From: Acidimicrobiia bacterium
GTDB taxonomy: Bacteria; Actinomycetota; Acidimicrobiia; Spongiisociales; UBA5794
DNA: 60,447 nucleotides
Direction of reading: 5' to 3'
Assembly: GCA_030066875.1 (NCBI GenBank)
Contig: JASJAS010000042.1
Location: 1-60,447, forward strand
Below the pieces are notes generated by a model that saw only the letters and a list, made by a program, of their open reading frames with translations, was not told the DNA's origin and did not search any database. Made by a program: the position numbers and the translations under genes. Position 1 is the first letter of the stretch. Every line of letters begins with the position of its first letter. Shown here one piece after another: positions 31,463 to 40,174 of this stretch.

Positions 31463-31857
31463 TGATCGCTGAACCCGGATTCTCGAACGTGGTCCTGGTT
31501 GCAAGACTTCTGCTGGCTGCACCCTATCTGGTGAGCGCCATCGAGAAGAGCCTGCATTTCTCCGCCGCACTCGAGGAGTTTGCTAAGGCCCGGGTACCCG
31601 CGGTGCGATTCACGGCGATCGCCACGATCGTGCTTCATCTTGTCGCCTCGGTCTGCCTGATTGCGGGTTGGTTCTTCAGCGAGATGGCGGTCGCGCTCGC
31701 CCTCTTCACGCTGGTAGCGACTGTCAGGGTCCATGATTTCTGGAACATGGAGGGGTTGCAGCGTCTAGAACGGAGTCGCGTACTGCTCGCGAATCTCGGC
31801 CTGGTGGGCGGACTGATTCTGCTGGCGGCTGTCGGGCCGGGCTCGAAGGTTCTCTAG
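31462..31857 (+). CDS. DoxX-family membrane protein
   Basis: The 131-residue protein has four hydrophobic helices with the DoxX pattern: ARLLLAAPYLVSAIEKSLHF in helix one with the conserved charged turn after it, then a helix-loop-helix and a VHDFWN segment. DoxX proteins are small membrane proteins of mixed or unknown redox-related function. Its ATG overlaps the galK stop by one base (TGATG), so it is the third gene of the galactose transcript; a link to galactose use is not obvious. Confidence 0.75.
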   Translation: MIAEPGFSNVVLVARLLLAAPYLVSAIEKSLHFSAALEEFAKARVPAVRFTAIATIVLHLVASVCLIAGWFFSEMAVALALFTLVATVRVHDFWNMEGLQRLERSRVLLANLGLVGGLILLAAVGPGSKVL

Positions 31858-31961
31858 GCCCAGCGGAGGGTTACTGGTTCGCCGCATGTAGGCGGAGAAA
31901 ATCGACGGTGAGTTGAAGGCCAACGGCTGAGTGCGGCGATGTCCCGCCTACAGTCCTTCCC

Positions 31962-32942
31962 ATGAGCCAGACGCTGCGCCCGTTCACCACGAGTCCCGTG
32001 CTGTCACCGCGGCCGTGGGGAGGTCGGCGGCTCGTCGAATACGGCAAGGAGCTTCCGGATGACACCTCGATCGGCGAAAGCTGGGAGGTCGCCGATCTGC
32101 CCGACGATGTTGTTCCTTACCTCGATGATCCCCGATCGCGAGTCGCTTCGGGCCCGTTTGTCGGGCTGTCGCTTGGTGATCTCATCGCGTCGCAGCGCGC
32201 GGAACTCCTCGGGCCGGTGGAACCGACTGCAGAGGGCCGGTTCCCGCTCTTGGTGAAGCTGCTCGATGCCAGCGAGCACCTCTCGGTTCAAGTCCATCCG
32301 CATCAAGGCTACGTTGCCACACATTCCGAGGCCCGGCTCAAGACCGAATCCTGGTACGTCATCGAGGCCGATCCGGGCGCCGTGATGTTCTACGGGTTCT
32401 CGGACGGATGGGGCGAGCGGGAGGTGAAAGCGCGGATCGGCACACCCGACATCGTCCCCACACTGCGGACGTTCCAACCAGAGTCGGGAAGCTTCTACAA
32501 CGTTCCCGCCGGCCTCGTCCACTCCCTGGGCGCCGGCCTGCTGGTCGCTGAGATCCAAACACCTTCTGACACCACCTACCGGCTGTACGACTGGTCGATG
32601 GAATACGGGCGTGAGCCGCGGGAGATGCACCTCCAGCAAGGAGCTGCCAGCATCCTGCTCGACCCCGCCGACGCGACCAGCCTGCCGCCGGCGCAAGAAC
32701 GGGGAGTACGTGAGCTGATTTCGAATCCGCACTATTGGATCCGGGAGCACCGTACCCACGAGGCGATCCGTCTCGCCGATCGACCCGGGCCGCGAGTGAT
32801 GATGGTGATCCGCGGTTCTGTCGCGATCGATCAACTGGTTCTCGGACGGGGCGGTACGGCAATCGTCCCTGCCGGGGCCCTTGACAGCACCGTTGCGGCA
32901 ACAAGCCCCTCAACCGTCCTCGAGATCGGGATTGGGACCTAG
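31962..32942 (+). CDS. manA: Mannose-6-phosphate isomerase, class I
   Basis: The 326-residue cupin enzyme shows PRPWGGRRL near the N-terminus, the zinc ligands in VQVHPHQGYV and KTESWYVIEADPGA, and the third histidine in NVPAGLVHSLGAG, followed by EIQTPSDTTYRLYDW. It interconverts mannose 6-phosphate and fructose 6-phosphate. There is no clear Shine-Dalgarno before the ATG. Its last four bases overlap the convergent ROK kinase gene; the pair could jointly feed fructose and mannose into central metabolism. Confidence 0.9.
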   Translation: MSQTLRPFTTSPVLSPRPWGGRRLVEYGKELPDDTSIGESWEVADLPDDVVPYLDDPRSRVASGPFVGLSLGDLIASQRAELLGPVEPTAEGRFPLLVKLLDASEHLSVQVHPHQGYVATHSEARLKTESWYVIEADPGAVMFYGFSDGWGEREVKARIGTPDIVPTLRTFQPESGSFYNVPAGLVHSLGAGLLVAEIQTPSDTTYRLYDWSMEYGREPREMHLQQGAASILLDPADATSLPPAQERGVRELISNPHYWIREHRTHEAIRLADRPGPRVMMVIRGSVAIDQLVLGRGGTAIVPAGALDSTVAATSPSTVLEIGIGT

Positions 32943-33823
32943 GCGTTTGCCGCCTCCATGGCCAACGCAATCGCACCAATGAGTCCGGCGTCCTGGCCAT
33001 GCGCAGGAGCTACCACGTACTCCTCCAGGGGGCCCCGCAGAGTTTCGCTGGTCACATAGCCGGCGAGCTGTTCCTCCAGCTTCATCCTGACGAGATCGAG
33101 TAACCCGCCGTGCTGCATAACACCACCGCCGAGCACCACCCGCTGCGGGGCCGCGACGTAGGTAAAGGTGCGCAGCGCTCGAGCCAGGTAAGTCGCTTCG
33201 AGCTCCCAGACCTCGGGACGATCAGACAGTTGCCCGGCGCTCATACCCCAGCGCTCCTCGATTGCCGGACCACTGGCCAGGCCCTCGAGGCACGCGCCGT
33301 GAAACGGGCACCGGCCCGGGTACTTGTCGCCGGCGACACGCTCCATTGCGATGTGCCCCATCTCGGGATGACCCGTGCCGTGGTGGACTGCGCCGTCGAT
33401 GAATAGGCCTGCCCCGATGCCGGTACCGACGGTGACATAGACGAAGTGGTCGAGGCCGCGGGCAGCGCCCCACCGCCATTCACCGAGTGCCGCCCCGCCG
33501 ACGTCGATGTCGATTGCTCCCGGGATGCCGAGCGCATCCCGCACCCAGGCCAGTACCGGGGTTCCTTCCCACAGGCGCTTCGGAGTCGACGTGATGGACC
33601 CGTAGGACGGGGAGGCCGGATCGAGATCGAGCGGTCCGAAGCAAGCGATCCCAACCGACCTGATGTCTTCCCAGGTGCGCAGGAACTCGATTGTCGCCGT
33701 CAGGGTCTCGTGCGGCGTTCTCGTCGGGATCGTCGTGTCGGCGATCACGTCGCGGCCCCGCGCTATGGCGACACGGAACTTTGTCCCTCCAGCTTCTATT
33801 GCGCCAAAGAGACCCTCACTCAT
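32939..33823 (-). CDS. ROK-family sugar kinase, fructokinase-like
   Basis: The 294-residue kinase begins FGAIEAGGTKFRVAI, the ATP-binding loop typical of ROK fructokinases (YdhR/ScrK). It has the DVGGAALGEWRWG substrate/catalytic aspartate region, VYVTVGTGIGAGLFIDG, the HPEMGHI segment, and the ROK zinc motif CPFHGACLEGLASGPAI. The EAGGTKF form points to fructose rather than glucose, but glucose or mannose activity is possible. Its stop overlaps that of manA. Confidence 0.88.
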   Translation of the reverse strand: MSEGLFGAIEAGGTKFRVAIARGRDVIADTTIPTRTPHETLTATIEFLRTWEDIRSVGIACFGPLDLDPASPSYGSITSTPKRLWEGTPVLAWVRDALGIPGAIDIDVGGAALGEWRWGAARGLDHFVYVTVGTGIGAGLFIDGAVHHGTGHPEMGHIAMERVAGDKYPGRCPFHGACLEGLASGPAIEERWGMSAGQLSDRPEVWELEATYLARALRTFTYVAAPQRVVLGGGVMQHGGLLDLVRMKLEEQLAGYVTSETLRGPLEEYVVAPAHGQDAGLIGAIALAMEAANA

Positions 33824-33841
33824 AGCGGCAACGTTACCGCG

Positions 33842-36376
33842 CTAGTACTCACCGCTCAGGAACTGGTTGACGGTCTCTCGCGAAAACACCGTTTCGCACG
33901 GGATGCCGTTGCGATCGGCGTCCATCCGGTCGGGGGCACCTTCGAGCAGCCAGTAGGCAACTGCCCGCAGGTAGCCGCTCCAGTCGTCGGGGAGCCCGAG
34001 GTCAGCACACAAGAGCCCTTCGGGAGTGCCGATAGCTGCATTGAGGAACGACTCGTAGGTATCCGGGTACACCGTCTCGCACGGGATGCCGTTGCCGTCG
34101 GCGTCCATCCGGTCGGGAGCCCCCTCGGCCATCCAGTAGGAGACCGCATCAAAGAACCCGTAACCCATGTCACGCAGATCACGGCAGAACAGCCCTGCTT
34201 CGAGCCCAGTCCGGTTCCGAGGTGGCGGTGGCTCGCCTGCCAGGAAGACCTGCTGCCAGTCAGGCCGTGGCGGGTTGGTGCCGGCATCGAGTTGAGCCCG
34301 CCACTCCTCGTCCGTCAGGCGCTGTCCACTGTTCCAGAACTCGTAGTAGGAATACACCCCTCCGGAGGCGACCTGGAAGTCGCCCTCGTCGTCGGGAACC
34401 AGCACGAAGATGTTGTCCACGTACCCCGTGCCCAGTTCGAGGACGGCATCGGCATTGCTCATGACATCGGCGATCAATGCGGCGTGCGAGTCGGGGCCGT
34501 TCTCCCAGTCGATGTCGGCGTCCGACGTCCGCAACCAGTATCCCTCGAGGGCGCCGCCGATGAACCGCAGTCGGTCGTTGTCCTCATTGCTGATGGGCAA
34601 CCCGGCGAGCTCGTCTCGGGCTATGCCGCCCAACCAGGTGTAGAACTCCTCGAGGTCAACCAGCAAGGTGGAGTAGTCGGCGGGCAACAGTCCCCGGCTC
34701 TCCATCCCGGTGCGCATCAGGTTCGATAGCGCCGCTAAGCGCTCGAAGGCCACCGGCTCGGGTTCCACCCAGTGTCGCGGCGGATCGGGTGGTTCCTCAT
34801 AGCCCGCTTCGGCGACGGCCTGCTTGGTGTAGAGGATGGTGTCGTGCTTCAGCTCGGCATACGACCCGAAGCCCGTTTGATGCGACTTCGCGTCCCAGGC
34901 TTCGGTTCGCATGAAATCGGGGTATTCCGATCCCCGAGCTTGCCACGTGGGTTGGATCGCCCACAGCCAGGCGTCATAGACCGTTGCGCCCCAGTCGGCA
35001 TCGCTGCGGCTGCCGATCAGATCCTGCATTGCTGCCATCTGCTCTTCATACCCCGCGAGCGCCGTTTCCCCGGCGGCTTCCTGGTACGCATAGGCCCACT
35101 CGGACCCGAACGCCGCCGCCAGGTCGAACGCCGACGCCTCGCTTCGTTCGGGAACCGACGGCGCGACCAACTGGTCGAAAATGTACGAGTCGACAACCAG
35201 CCGGGCTCCCATGATCCGCACTGATGATGCCTCGGGGTTGATGCCGACAGATCGCATGGCGAGCAGACCTTGTCCCACAGCGTCGACGGTGGCCGGGTCG
35301 GCGAACATGGACATGTCCGACCAGCCGGACGGGACGACCTGCTCGACGATGGCGCCGACCTCTAGCGGGGTGTAGTCGTCCGCAGCGCCGACCAGCCAGG
35401 CAGTCGGTTCGTAGATCAGGCGCCACTGCTCGACCAGTTCGGGGTCGGTCAGCAGCACGCGGCTGGCGAGGATGCCGAGCAACAATCCCTGGTTCACCAG
35501 GAAGGCGTTGTTACCCAACTGTGACATGCCGCGGAAGAAGCGCTCCAGCTCCGGGCTTCGGTTGTAGTGACCCCGGGGGCGGAACAGCGAGTAGTCGATC
35601 AGGGTGGTGATGAACCCGGAATCAGCGTCGCCCCCGGTGGTCGGTGACAGCGTCCTCTCATCCGCAGCCATGATGAGGTCGACTTCGGCCTGCGCCAGCG
35701 GTCCGATCGGCCCGACATCGAGTTCGAGCACGGTCGCCGCAGCCTCGTAGAACTGGGTAACCCGGTTGGCAGCCTCGGCGAGATCGGTCCCGGCGAGCTC
35801 GGCCTCTTGAATGCGGGCCAACTCAACGAGTCGCAGCACCATGTCTTCGAGCACGGGCAGCAAGGTCTGCTGTTCGGTCTCCCGCAGGATCTTGTCGAAT
35901 GCCAGGTGCCACACGTGATAGGCAGTGTCGGTCGTGAGAAACACCGGGTACGCCTCGTACGCGGCGCTCTCGTAGATGTGGTGGAAGTGGCGAGTAGTGC
36001 CGGGCACAACCACGAAGCCGTTGGCCAGCAGTTGGCTCTTGGCATCGTTGGCGTCGAGATAGTCGTCGATCCACTCGGCGACACGCACTCCGGCGAGACT
36101 GGATGCGGTGGCTGGGCCGGCATAGGCGGGGGCTCCGCTCGTCAGGGGGATCGAGGCCAGCTGGCCGAACGATGTTCGCGTACCGCTTGGCACGTCGATC
36201 GGCGGCAGCGTCGTCGGCGTTGTCGGGCGGGTAGTGGCGGTTGCTGGCCGCGTGGTTGTCGTCGGGGACTGGGTTGCGCTAGTCGGCGCCACGCTTGTTC
36301 CGGCGGGTTCATCATCGGACGTACAGGCGGTTGCCAGCAGTGCGAATGCAAGAAGGAAGACGGACCACCGTTTCAC
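33842..36376 (-). CDS. DUF3160 lipoprotein with two C-terminal Excalibur-like repeats
   Basis: An 844-residue exported protein. It starts at GTG with GGAGG five bases upstream and has a lipoprotein signal (KRWSVFLLAFALLATAC, lipid-modified Cys18). A Thr/Pro-rich linker follows, then a large DUF3160 domain recognised by HFHHIYESAAYEAYPVFLTTDTAYHVWH and the RGMSQLGNNAFL region. The C-terminus holds two repeats about 60 residues apart, each with Y-W-x-x-EGAPDRMDAD-x-NGIPCETV, resembling Excalibur calcium-binding motifs (DxDxDGxxCE). The role is unknown; an extracellular, calcium-stabilised protein is likely. A hairpin and the CapA-like lipoprotein gene lie upstream. Confidence 0.82.
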   Translation of the reverse strand: MKRWSVFLLAFALLATACTSDDEPAGTSVAPTSATQSPTTTTRPATATTRPTTPTTLPPIDVPSGTRTSFGQLASIPLTSGAPAYAGPATASSLAGVRVAEWIDDYLDANDAKSQLLANGFVVVPGTTRHFHHIYESAAYEAYPVFLTTDTAYHVWHLAFDKILRETEQQTLLPVLEDMVLRLVELARIQEAELAGTDLAEAANRVTQFYEAAATVLELDVGPIGPLAQAEVDLIMAADERTLSPTTGGDADSGFITTLIDYSLFRPRGHYNRSPELERFFRGMSQLGNNAFLVNQGLLLGILASRVLLTDPELVEQWRLIYEPTAWLVGAADDYTPLEVGAIVEQVVPSGWSDMSMFADPATVDAVGQGLLAMRSVGINPEASSVRIMGARLVVDSYIFDQLVAPSVPERSEASAFDLAAAFGSEWAYAYQEAAGETALAGYEEQMAAMQDLIGSRSDADWGATVYDAWLWAIQPTWQARGSEYPDFMRTEAWDAKSHQTGFGSYAELKHDTILYTKQAVAEAGYEEPPDPPRHWVEPEPVAFERLAALSNLMRTGMESRGLLPADYSTLLVDLEEFYTWLGGIARDELAGLPISNEDNDRLRFIGGALEGYWLRTSDADIDWENGPDSHAALIADVMSNADAVLELGTGYVDNIFVLVPDDEGDFQVASGGVYSYYEFWNSGQRLTDEEWRAQLDAGTNPPRPDWQQVFLAGEPPPPRNRTGLEAGLFCRDLRDMGYGFFDAVSYWMAEGAPDRMDADGNGIPCETVYPDTYESFLNAAIGTPEGLLCADLGLPDDWSGYLRAVAYWLLEGAPDRMDADRNGIPCETVFSRETVNQFLSGEY

Positions 36377-36422
36377 CACGACCTCCGCTGTTGCGTACTC
36401 CTCAAGGCTAGGCCAACTCTGC

Positions 36423-36470
36423 GTTTTGGCGTCTCTCAACGGAACATATTCCGGCTTGTGACGCCAAAAC
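36423..36470 (-). terminator. Nested hairpin between the two lipoprotein genes
   Basis: Perfect 11-bp arms GTTTTGGCGTC and GACGCCAAAAC enclose 26 bases that hold a second small stem (CGGAA / TTCCG). It lies 13 bases beyond the stop of the CapA-like gene on the minus strand and should end its transcript. Its sequence is unrelated to the dispersed palindromic element. Confidence 0.6.
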
Positions 36471-36482
36471 CGAATGGGCGGG

Positions 36483-37952
36483 TCAGCTTCGATCCACGAT
36501 GACCGGGTCGGTCTTGCCGTCGCCGTCGACGTCGGCACACCCGGGCGTACCGCGGCCCGGTATGTCAGGGGCCGTGTCGAATCCAAAACCGTTCCAGACC
36601 CAAGCACCCCCAGCGACGATGGTCGGGTCATCGAGCTGATCGTGGATGGTGGCGAGAGCACCGTCGCAGACGGCAAATCCGGCGACCGGTTGCAGCACCG
36701 TTCCCGCCACCCAGATCTCGCGCAAGGACTCGGGAACGTAGACGCCGAGGTGGGCGCTGCGACCGGATGCATCGGCCCACTGGACCTCGGGGTGCAGCTC
36801 CATGAACGGGGTTGTCCGGTGGGGTCGCCTGAAGGAGACAACGAGGTCGAGGTTCCCGTCACCCGTGATATCGCCTTCAACGGCATCGACCAGGTCGCCG
36901 TAGCGGAAGGCGTCGAGTTCGACCCCGCCGCCACTCTCGCCCGGGATGCTGCGTACGAGGTTCCACCACGAGTCATGCAGCCATGCTGAGTCGCCTTCCG
37001 GAGGGAGCCACCCCACGAACTCGACCCGCCGATCGGGATGTTCGGCGATGCCTACCCGATAGGCCAGCACGCCTGCGGCGTCGGCAAGCACCTCGAGCAT
37101 CGCACCGGTGGTGCGATCGGAGCCGCCCTGGTCGAAGAGAAAGTTGCCCAGCGATGTGGCGACGACGGCCGGGCGAATTCCCACCCGAACCTGAACCGGC
37201 TGGTTCACGTGCGCCCCGTGGCCCCACACCACGTCGGTACCGGCCTCGGCAAGAGCGTCGGCGATTTCGCTCATCCCCGGATCTGTGACCGGTAGGTACT
37301 CGGTCCCGCCGTGTACCGAGACAACGACGACGTCAACCAAGTCACGCAACGCCGCGGCCGCCGCAGGGGACGTTTGCGAATCCCAGGTGGAAACCCCGGG
37401 CTGCTCACCCGCAGTTTGTGCCACCCCGGTCGCATCAAAGGCCAGAAAGCCGATCGCCAGGTCGCCGATCTGGACGATGGTGGGGGAGGTCGCGGCGTGG
37501 TGGTCTTCGCCGGCACCGACGACTTGCATCCCGGCGGCGACAACGGCATCGATGGTATCGACCAGTCCAAGCAGGCCGGCGTCGGTGGCGTGGTTGTTGG
37601 GCAGAGACATGAGGTCGAAACCTGCCGCAGCCAGGGTGGTAGCCGATTTGGGATCCCCCGCGAGCATGTGTTCGTTTGCCGAGGTGTGTGGTCGGCCCGT
37701 CAGCGGCGATTCGAGATTGGCGCCGGCGATGTCGGCGGCGGCAATGAGATGTCGCACGCCGGCGAACACGGACTCCGGATCGCTTTCTATGAGCCTGGCC
37801 AGACCTCGCCCGGTCATGACATCACCCACCAGCAAGATCCGGGCGGGTGTATCACCCGTTGGTTCGGATACTTCGGGGGAGCCCTCCACCACGATGTCAC
37901 CGCAACCCGCGACCAGAACGGCTGTGGCAACGGCCAGGAGGGCGAGTCTCAT
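36483..37952 (-). CDS. CapA-family phosphoesterase-like lipoprotein with FG-GAP-like tail
   Basis: The 489-residue protein has a lipoprotein signal with lipobox LVAGC (Cys17). A CapA-type metallophosphoesterase domain follows: ILLVGDVMTGRGLA, AGANLESPLT, DLMSLPNNHATDAG, VVVSVHGGTEYLPV, DVVWGHGAHVNQPV and VVATSLGNFLFDQ. The last 150 residues contain aspartate-rich FG-GAP/VCBS-like motifs (DITGDGNLDLVVSF and ADVDGDGKTDPVIV). CapA proteins are associated with polyglutamate capsule synthesis, but most members are uncharacterised, and no pgsB/pgsC neighbour is present. Confidence 0.82.
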   Translation of the reverse strand: MRLALLAVATAVLVAGCGDIVVEGSPEVSEPTGDTPARILLVGDVMTGRGLARLIESDPESVFAGVRHLIAAADIAGANLESPLTGRPHTSANEHMLAGDPKSATTLAAAGFDLMSLPNNHATDAGLLGLVDTIDAVVAAGMQVVGAGEDHHAATSPTIVQIGDLAIGFLAFDATGVAQTAGEQPGVSTWDSQTSPAAAAALRDLVDVVVVSVHGGTEYLPVTDPGMSEIADALAEAGTDVVWGHGAHVNQPVQVRVGIRPAVVATSLGNFLFDQGGSDRTTGAMLEVLADAAGVLAYRVGIAEHPDRRVEFVGWLPPEGDSAWLHDSWWNLVRSIPGESGGGVELDAFRYGDLVDAVEGDITGDGNLDLVVSFRRPHRTTPFMELHPEVQWADASGRSAHLGVYVPESLREIWVAGTVLQPVAGFAVCDGALATIHDQLDDPTIVAGGAWVWNGFGFDTAPDIPGRGTPGCADVDGDGKTDPVIVDRS

Positions 37953-38007
37953 CGTGCCATTCTTGCTTGCTTGTGAGCTATCGGGCTGACACCATGGTGC
38001 CGCTGCC

Positions 38008-38778
38008 ATGCCGAGAAGCACTGCATCTTTCAGGTTCTATGCCGAGCTGAACGACTTCCTCCCCGCCGCCAACAACTCGGGTTTGGTGATCCGCGAGTTC
38101 GATGAGTCACCAAGTGTCAAGGACCAGATCGAGGCGTGCGGTGTCCCCCACACTGAGGTCGACCTGGTTCTCGCCAATGGCGAGTCGGTTGGGTTCTCCT
38201 ACCGGCTCTGTGATGGAGACGAGATAGGCGTCTACCCGGTATTCGAGTCGTTCGACATTGCTGCGGTGTCGAAGGTCCGTCCGGAACCGCTGCGTGAGAT
38301 GCGATTCGTCGTCGACATCAACCTGGGGAAGCTGGCCCGCTATCTGCGGTTGCTCGGGTTCGATGCCCTGTCAGACGGTCAGCTTCGCGACACCGATTTG
38401 GTCGCGATCTCGGTTGACGAGCAACGAATCCTGCTCACCAAAGACCGGCCCCTGCTGAAACGATCGGCAGTGACTCACGGGTACTTCGTGCGCGCCGTCC
38501 ATCCTGAAGACCAGGTCGTTGAGGTGGTGCGTCGCTTCGACCTGAGTCGCCTGATCGAACCTTTTGCCCGCTGTCTCGAGTGCAACGGACTGATCGAGCC
38601 TGTCGGCAAGAACGAGATCGAACACCTCCTGGAGCCGTTAACCAAGCGCTACTTCGACGAGTTCCGGCGTTGCCCGGGCTGTGGCCGCATCTTCTGGCGC
38701 GGATCCCATCATGAGAGGCTCGCGGTCCTGGTCGAGACGGTGCGGTCCGTCGCTATGCCTTCTCCGCCAGACGCTTGA
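38008..38778 (+). CDS. Mut7-C (PIN-like RNase) protein with ubiquitin-like domain
   Basis: The 256-residue protein has an N-terminal ubiquitin/ThiS-like domain (about residues 5-90: FRFYAELNDFLPA, VYPVFESFD). The Mut7-C domain begins with the characteristic RFVVDINLGKLARYLRLLGFDA, with acidic residues in DTDLVAIS and LTKDRPLLKR. A zinc ribbon follows (CLECNG and CPGCGRIFWRGSHHERL). This domain order is the usual one for bacterial Mut7-C proteins, predicted RNases with a PIN-like active site. Targets are unknown. Its 3' end overlaps the convergent gene by 26 bases. Confidence 0.88.
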   Translation: MPRSTASFRFYAELNDFLPAANNSGLVIREFDESPSVKDQIEACGVPHTEVDLVLANGESVGFSYRLCDGDEIGVYPVFESFDIAAVSKVRPEPLREMRFVVDINLGKLARYLRLLGFDALSDGQLRDTDLVAISVDEQRILLTKDRPLLKRSAVTHGYFVRAVHPEDQVVEVVRRFDLSRLIEPFARCLECNGLIEPVGKNEIEHLLEPLTKRYFDEFRRCPGCGRIFWRGSHHERLAVLVETVRSVAMPSPPDA

Positions 38779-39907
38779 TTTCGAGCAGCATCTTCCGGTT
38801 CATGACGAAAGTGACTACTTCCATGGGGAAACGCCCGAAGAACAGTCGGTTGACAAACCCGGGCGTGTAGTCGCTGCGGCCTCGAGTCAGCAGACGGCAA
38901 TTCCCGGCAGATGTCTTGACTGTCACAAACTGCCACGTCGAAACTCCCCAGCCCTTGTCATCACTCACCTCGGCCGGGGAGCCGAAGAGAACCAGGGCAT
39001 GCGGCGGCTCAACGATTCTCACCTCGAGTGACGGCGACGAAGGGTGGAGGTAGATCTCGTCACCCACGGCCGGACTCTGATACTGGGGCAGGATCTGGGT
39101 CGTGTTCGCGATCCTGCAACCGAACATGTTCTCGAGCGTCTGATAGCTGTAGAACCCGCCGCGTTGCTGCCCGATCTGTGCCACCCACGGCCACACCGCC
39201 TCGGGGGCCGCCGCGATCTCGACTGCAAGTGTGTAGGTCCATTTTGGATCGGGGATGAGCTCGTCTCCCGAGAGCGAGTCGGTGGCTTCCGTCCCGACGG
39301 TGCCCCAGCGCAGCCGGTTCCGACCGATCAACGGCGTCGCTAGGAAGTGGTAGACGATGAGGGCCAAGCCCTCGAGGGCTGCCAGCAGTCCCTTCCCCGG
39401 TGGCTCTTCAGGCTGGTCCCCGATGGGGCGGAACCCAACTACCGGCTGGTCGGTCAAAGCCTCCTGCAGCGCGGCAGTGCTCTTCTGCAGTGCCGACCAC
39501 AGATCCGGAGCGATACGAGCCGAGACCTTGGGGTTCTTTCGCAGATGATCTGCGACGGCTCTCGTAGCCTCATCGGCGGCGAGTTCGCGAGCTTCCACTT
39601 CCTGTCTCCGGTGCCCTACCCACAGGCCAATCGGAGGTGCGGCCTCGATGTTGCGAAACCAATCGGAAGTGCGGCCCCAGCCCGACAGCACGCGGTACTC
39701 GCCGTCCACCGGGCGGTGTTGCAGCACCTCGAGTGTGGTGTGCCGTTCTGCGCCGCTCGTTCGCCCCCGATGGACCAGGACGACCAGCCGACTGCCAAAA
39801 AGGAAACCCAGCCCGAAGCGATACAGGTATACCGGCAGGTCCATGAAACGCTTCTGCCACCTGCCGGGTTTGGGCCGGGACCTTCGCGATGTCGATATGT
39901 TCGTCAT
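38753..39907 (-). CDS. Deazaflavin-dependent nitroreductase-SRPBCC fusion
   Basis: The 384-residue protein fuses two domains. Residues 1 to about 140 are a Ddn-type (F420-dependent) split-barrel: FGLGFLFGSRLVVLVHRGRTSGAERHTTLEVL, then EYRVLSGWGRTSDWFRNIEAAPPIGLWVG. Residues about 200-384 are an SRPBCC domain (IAAAPEAVWPWVAQIGQQRGGFYSYQTLENMFG, MEVVTFVMNRKMLLEIKRL), paralogous to the membrane SRPBCC protein at 215-910. Such a fusion could hand a hydrophobic ligand to the reductase active site. The ATG has GAGGAG about 6 bases upstream; the frame is open for 192 codons before it, but that part looks non-coding. The 267-base gap up to the next divergent gene shows no strong promoter. Confidence 0.82.
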   Translation of the reverse strand: MTNISTSRRSRPKPGRWQKRFMDLPVYLYRFGLGFLFGSRLVVLVHRGRTSGAERHTTLEVLQHRPVDGEYRVLSGWGRTSDWFRNIEAAPPIGLWVGHRRQEVEARELAADEATRAVADHLRKNPKVSARIAPDLWSALQKSTAALQEALTDQPVVGFRPIGDQPEEPPGKGLLAALEGLALIVYHFLATPLIGRNRLRWGTVGTEATDSLSGDELIPDPKWTYTLAVEIAAAPEAVWPWVAQIGQQRGGFYSYQTLENMFGCRIANTTQILPQYQSPAVGDEIYLHPSSPSLEVRIVEPPHALVLFGSPAEVSDDKGWGVSTWQFVTVKTSAGNCRLLTRGRSDYTPGFVNRLFFGRFPMEVVTFVMNRKMLLEIKRLAEKA

Positions 39908-40174
39908 CCTTGCTCCTCGCGACTTCCGCGACATCGTGCTCTCTTCGACGGCTGCTTCCCAGGGCCAGAGGTCACCGATCGGCGATTGCAGTCGAGTGCC
40001 ACACTCTCGGCGTTGACCGAGGAGTTGGCATTGGATTTGAGTCTTGATCGCGAGCGGGGTCGATGTCCCAAACGCCGTCGGCAATGGATTTGCGCCGCCG
40101 CGTAGTCGAGTTCTCGACCGCACCTCAGCTAGAACGATCTTGTCAAGACGTGTCGCGACCTGCACAGTGTCCGG

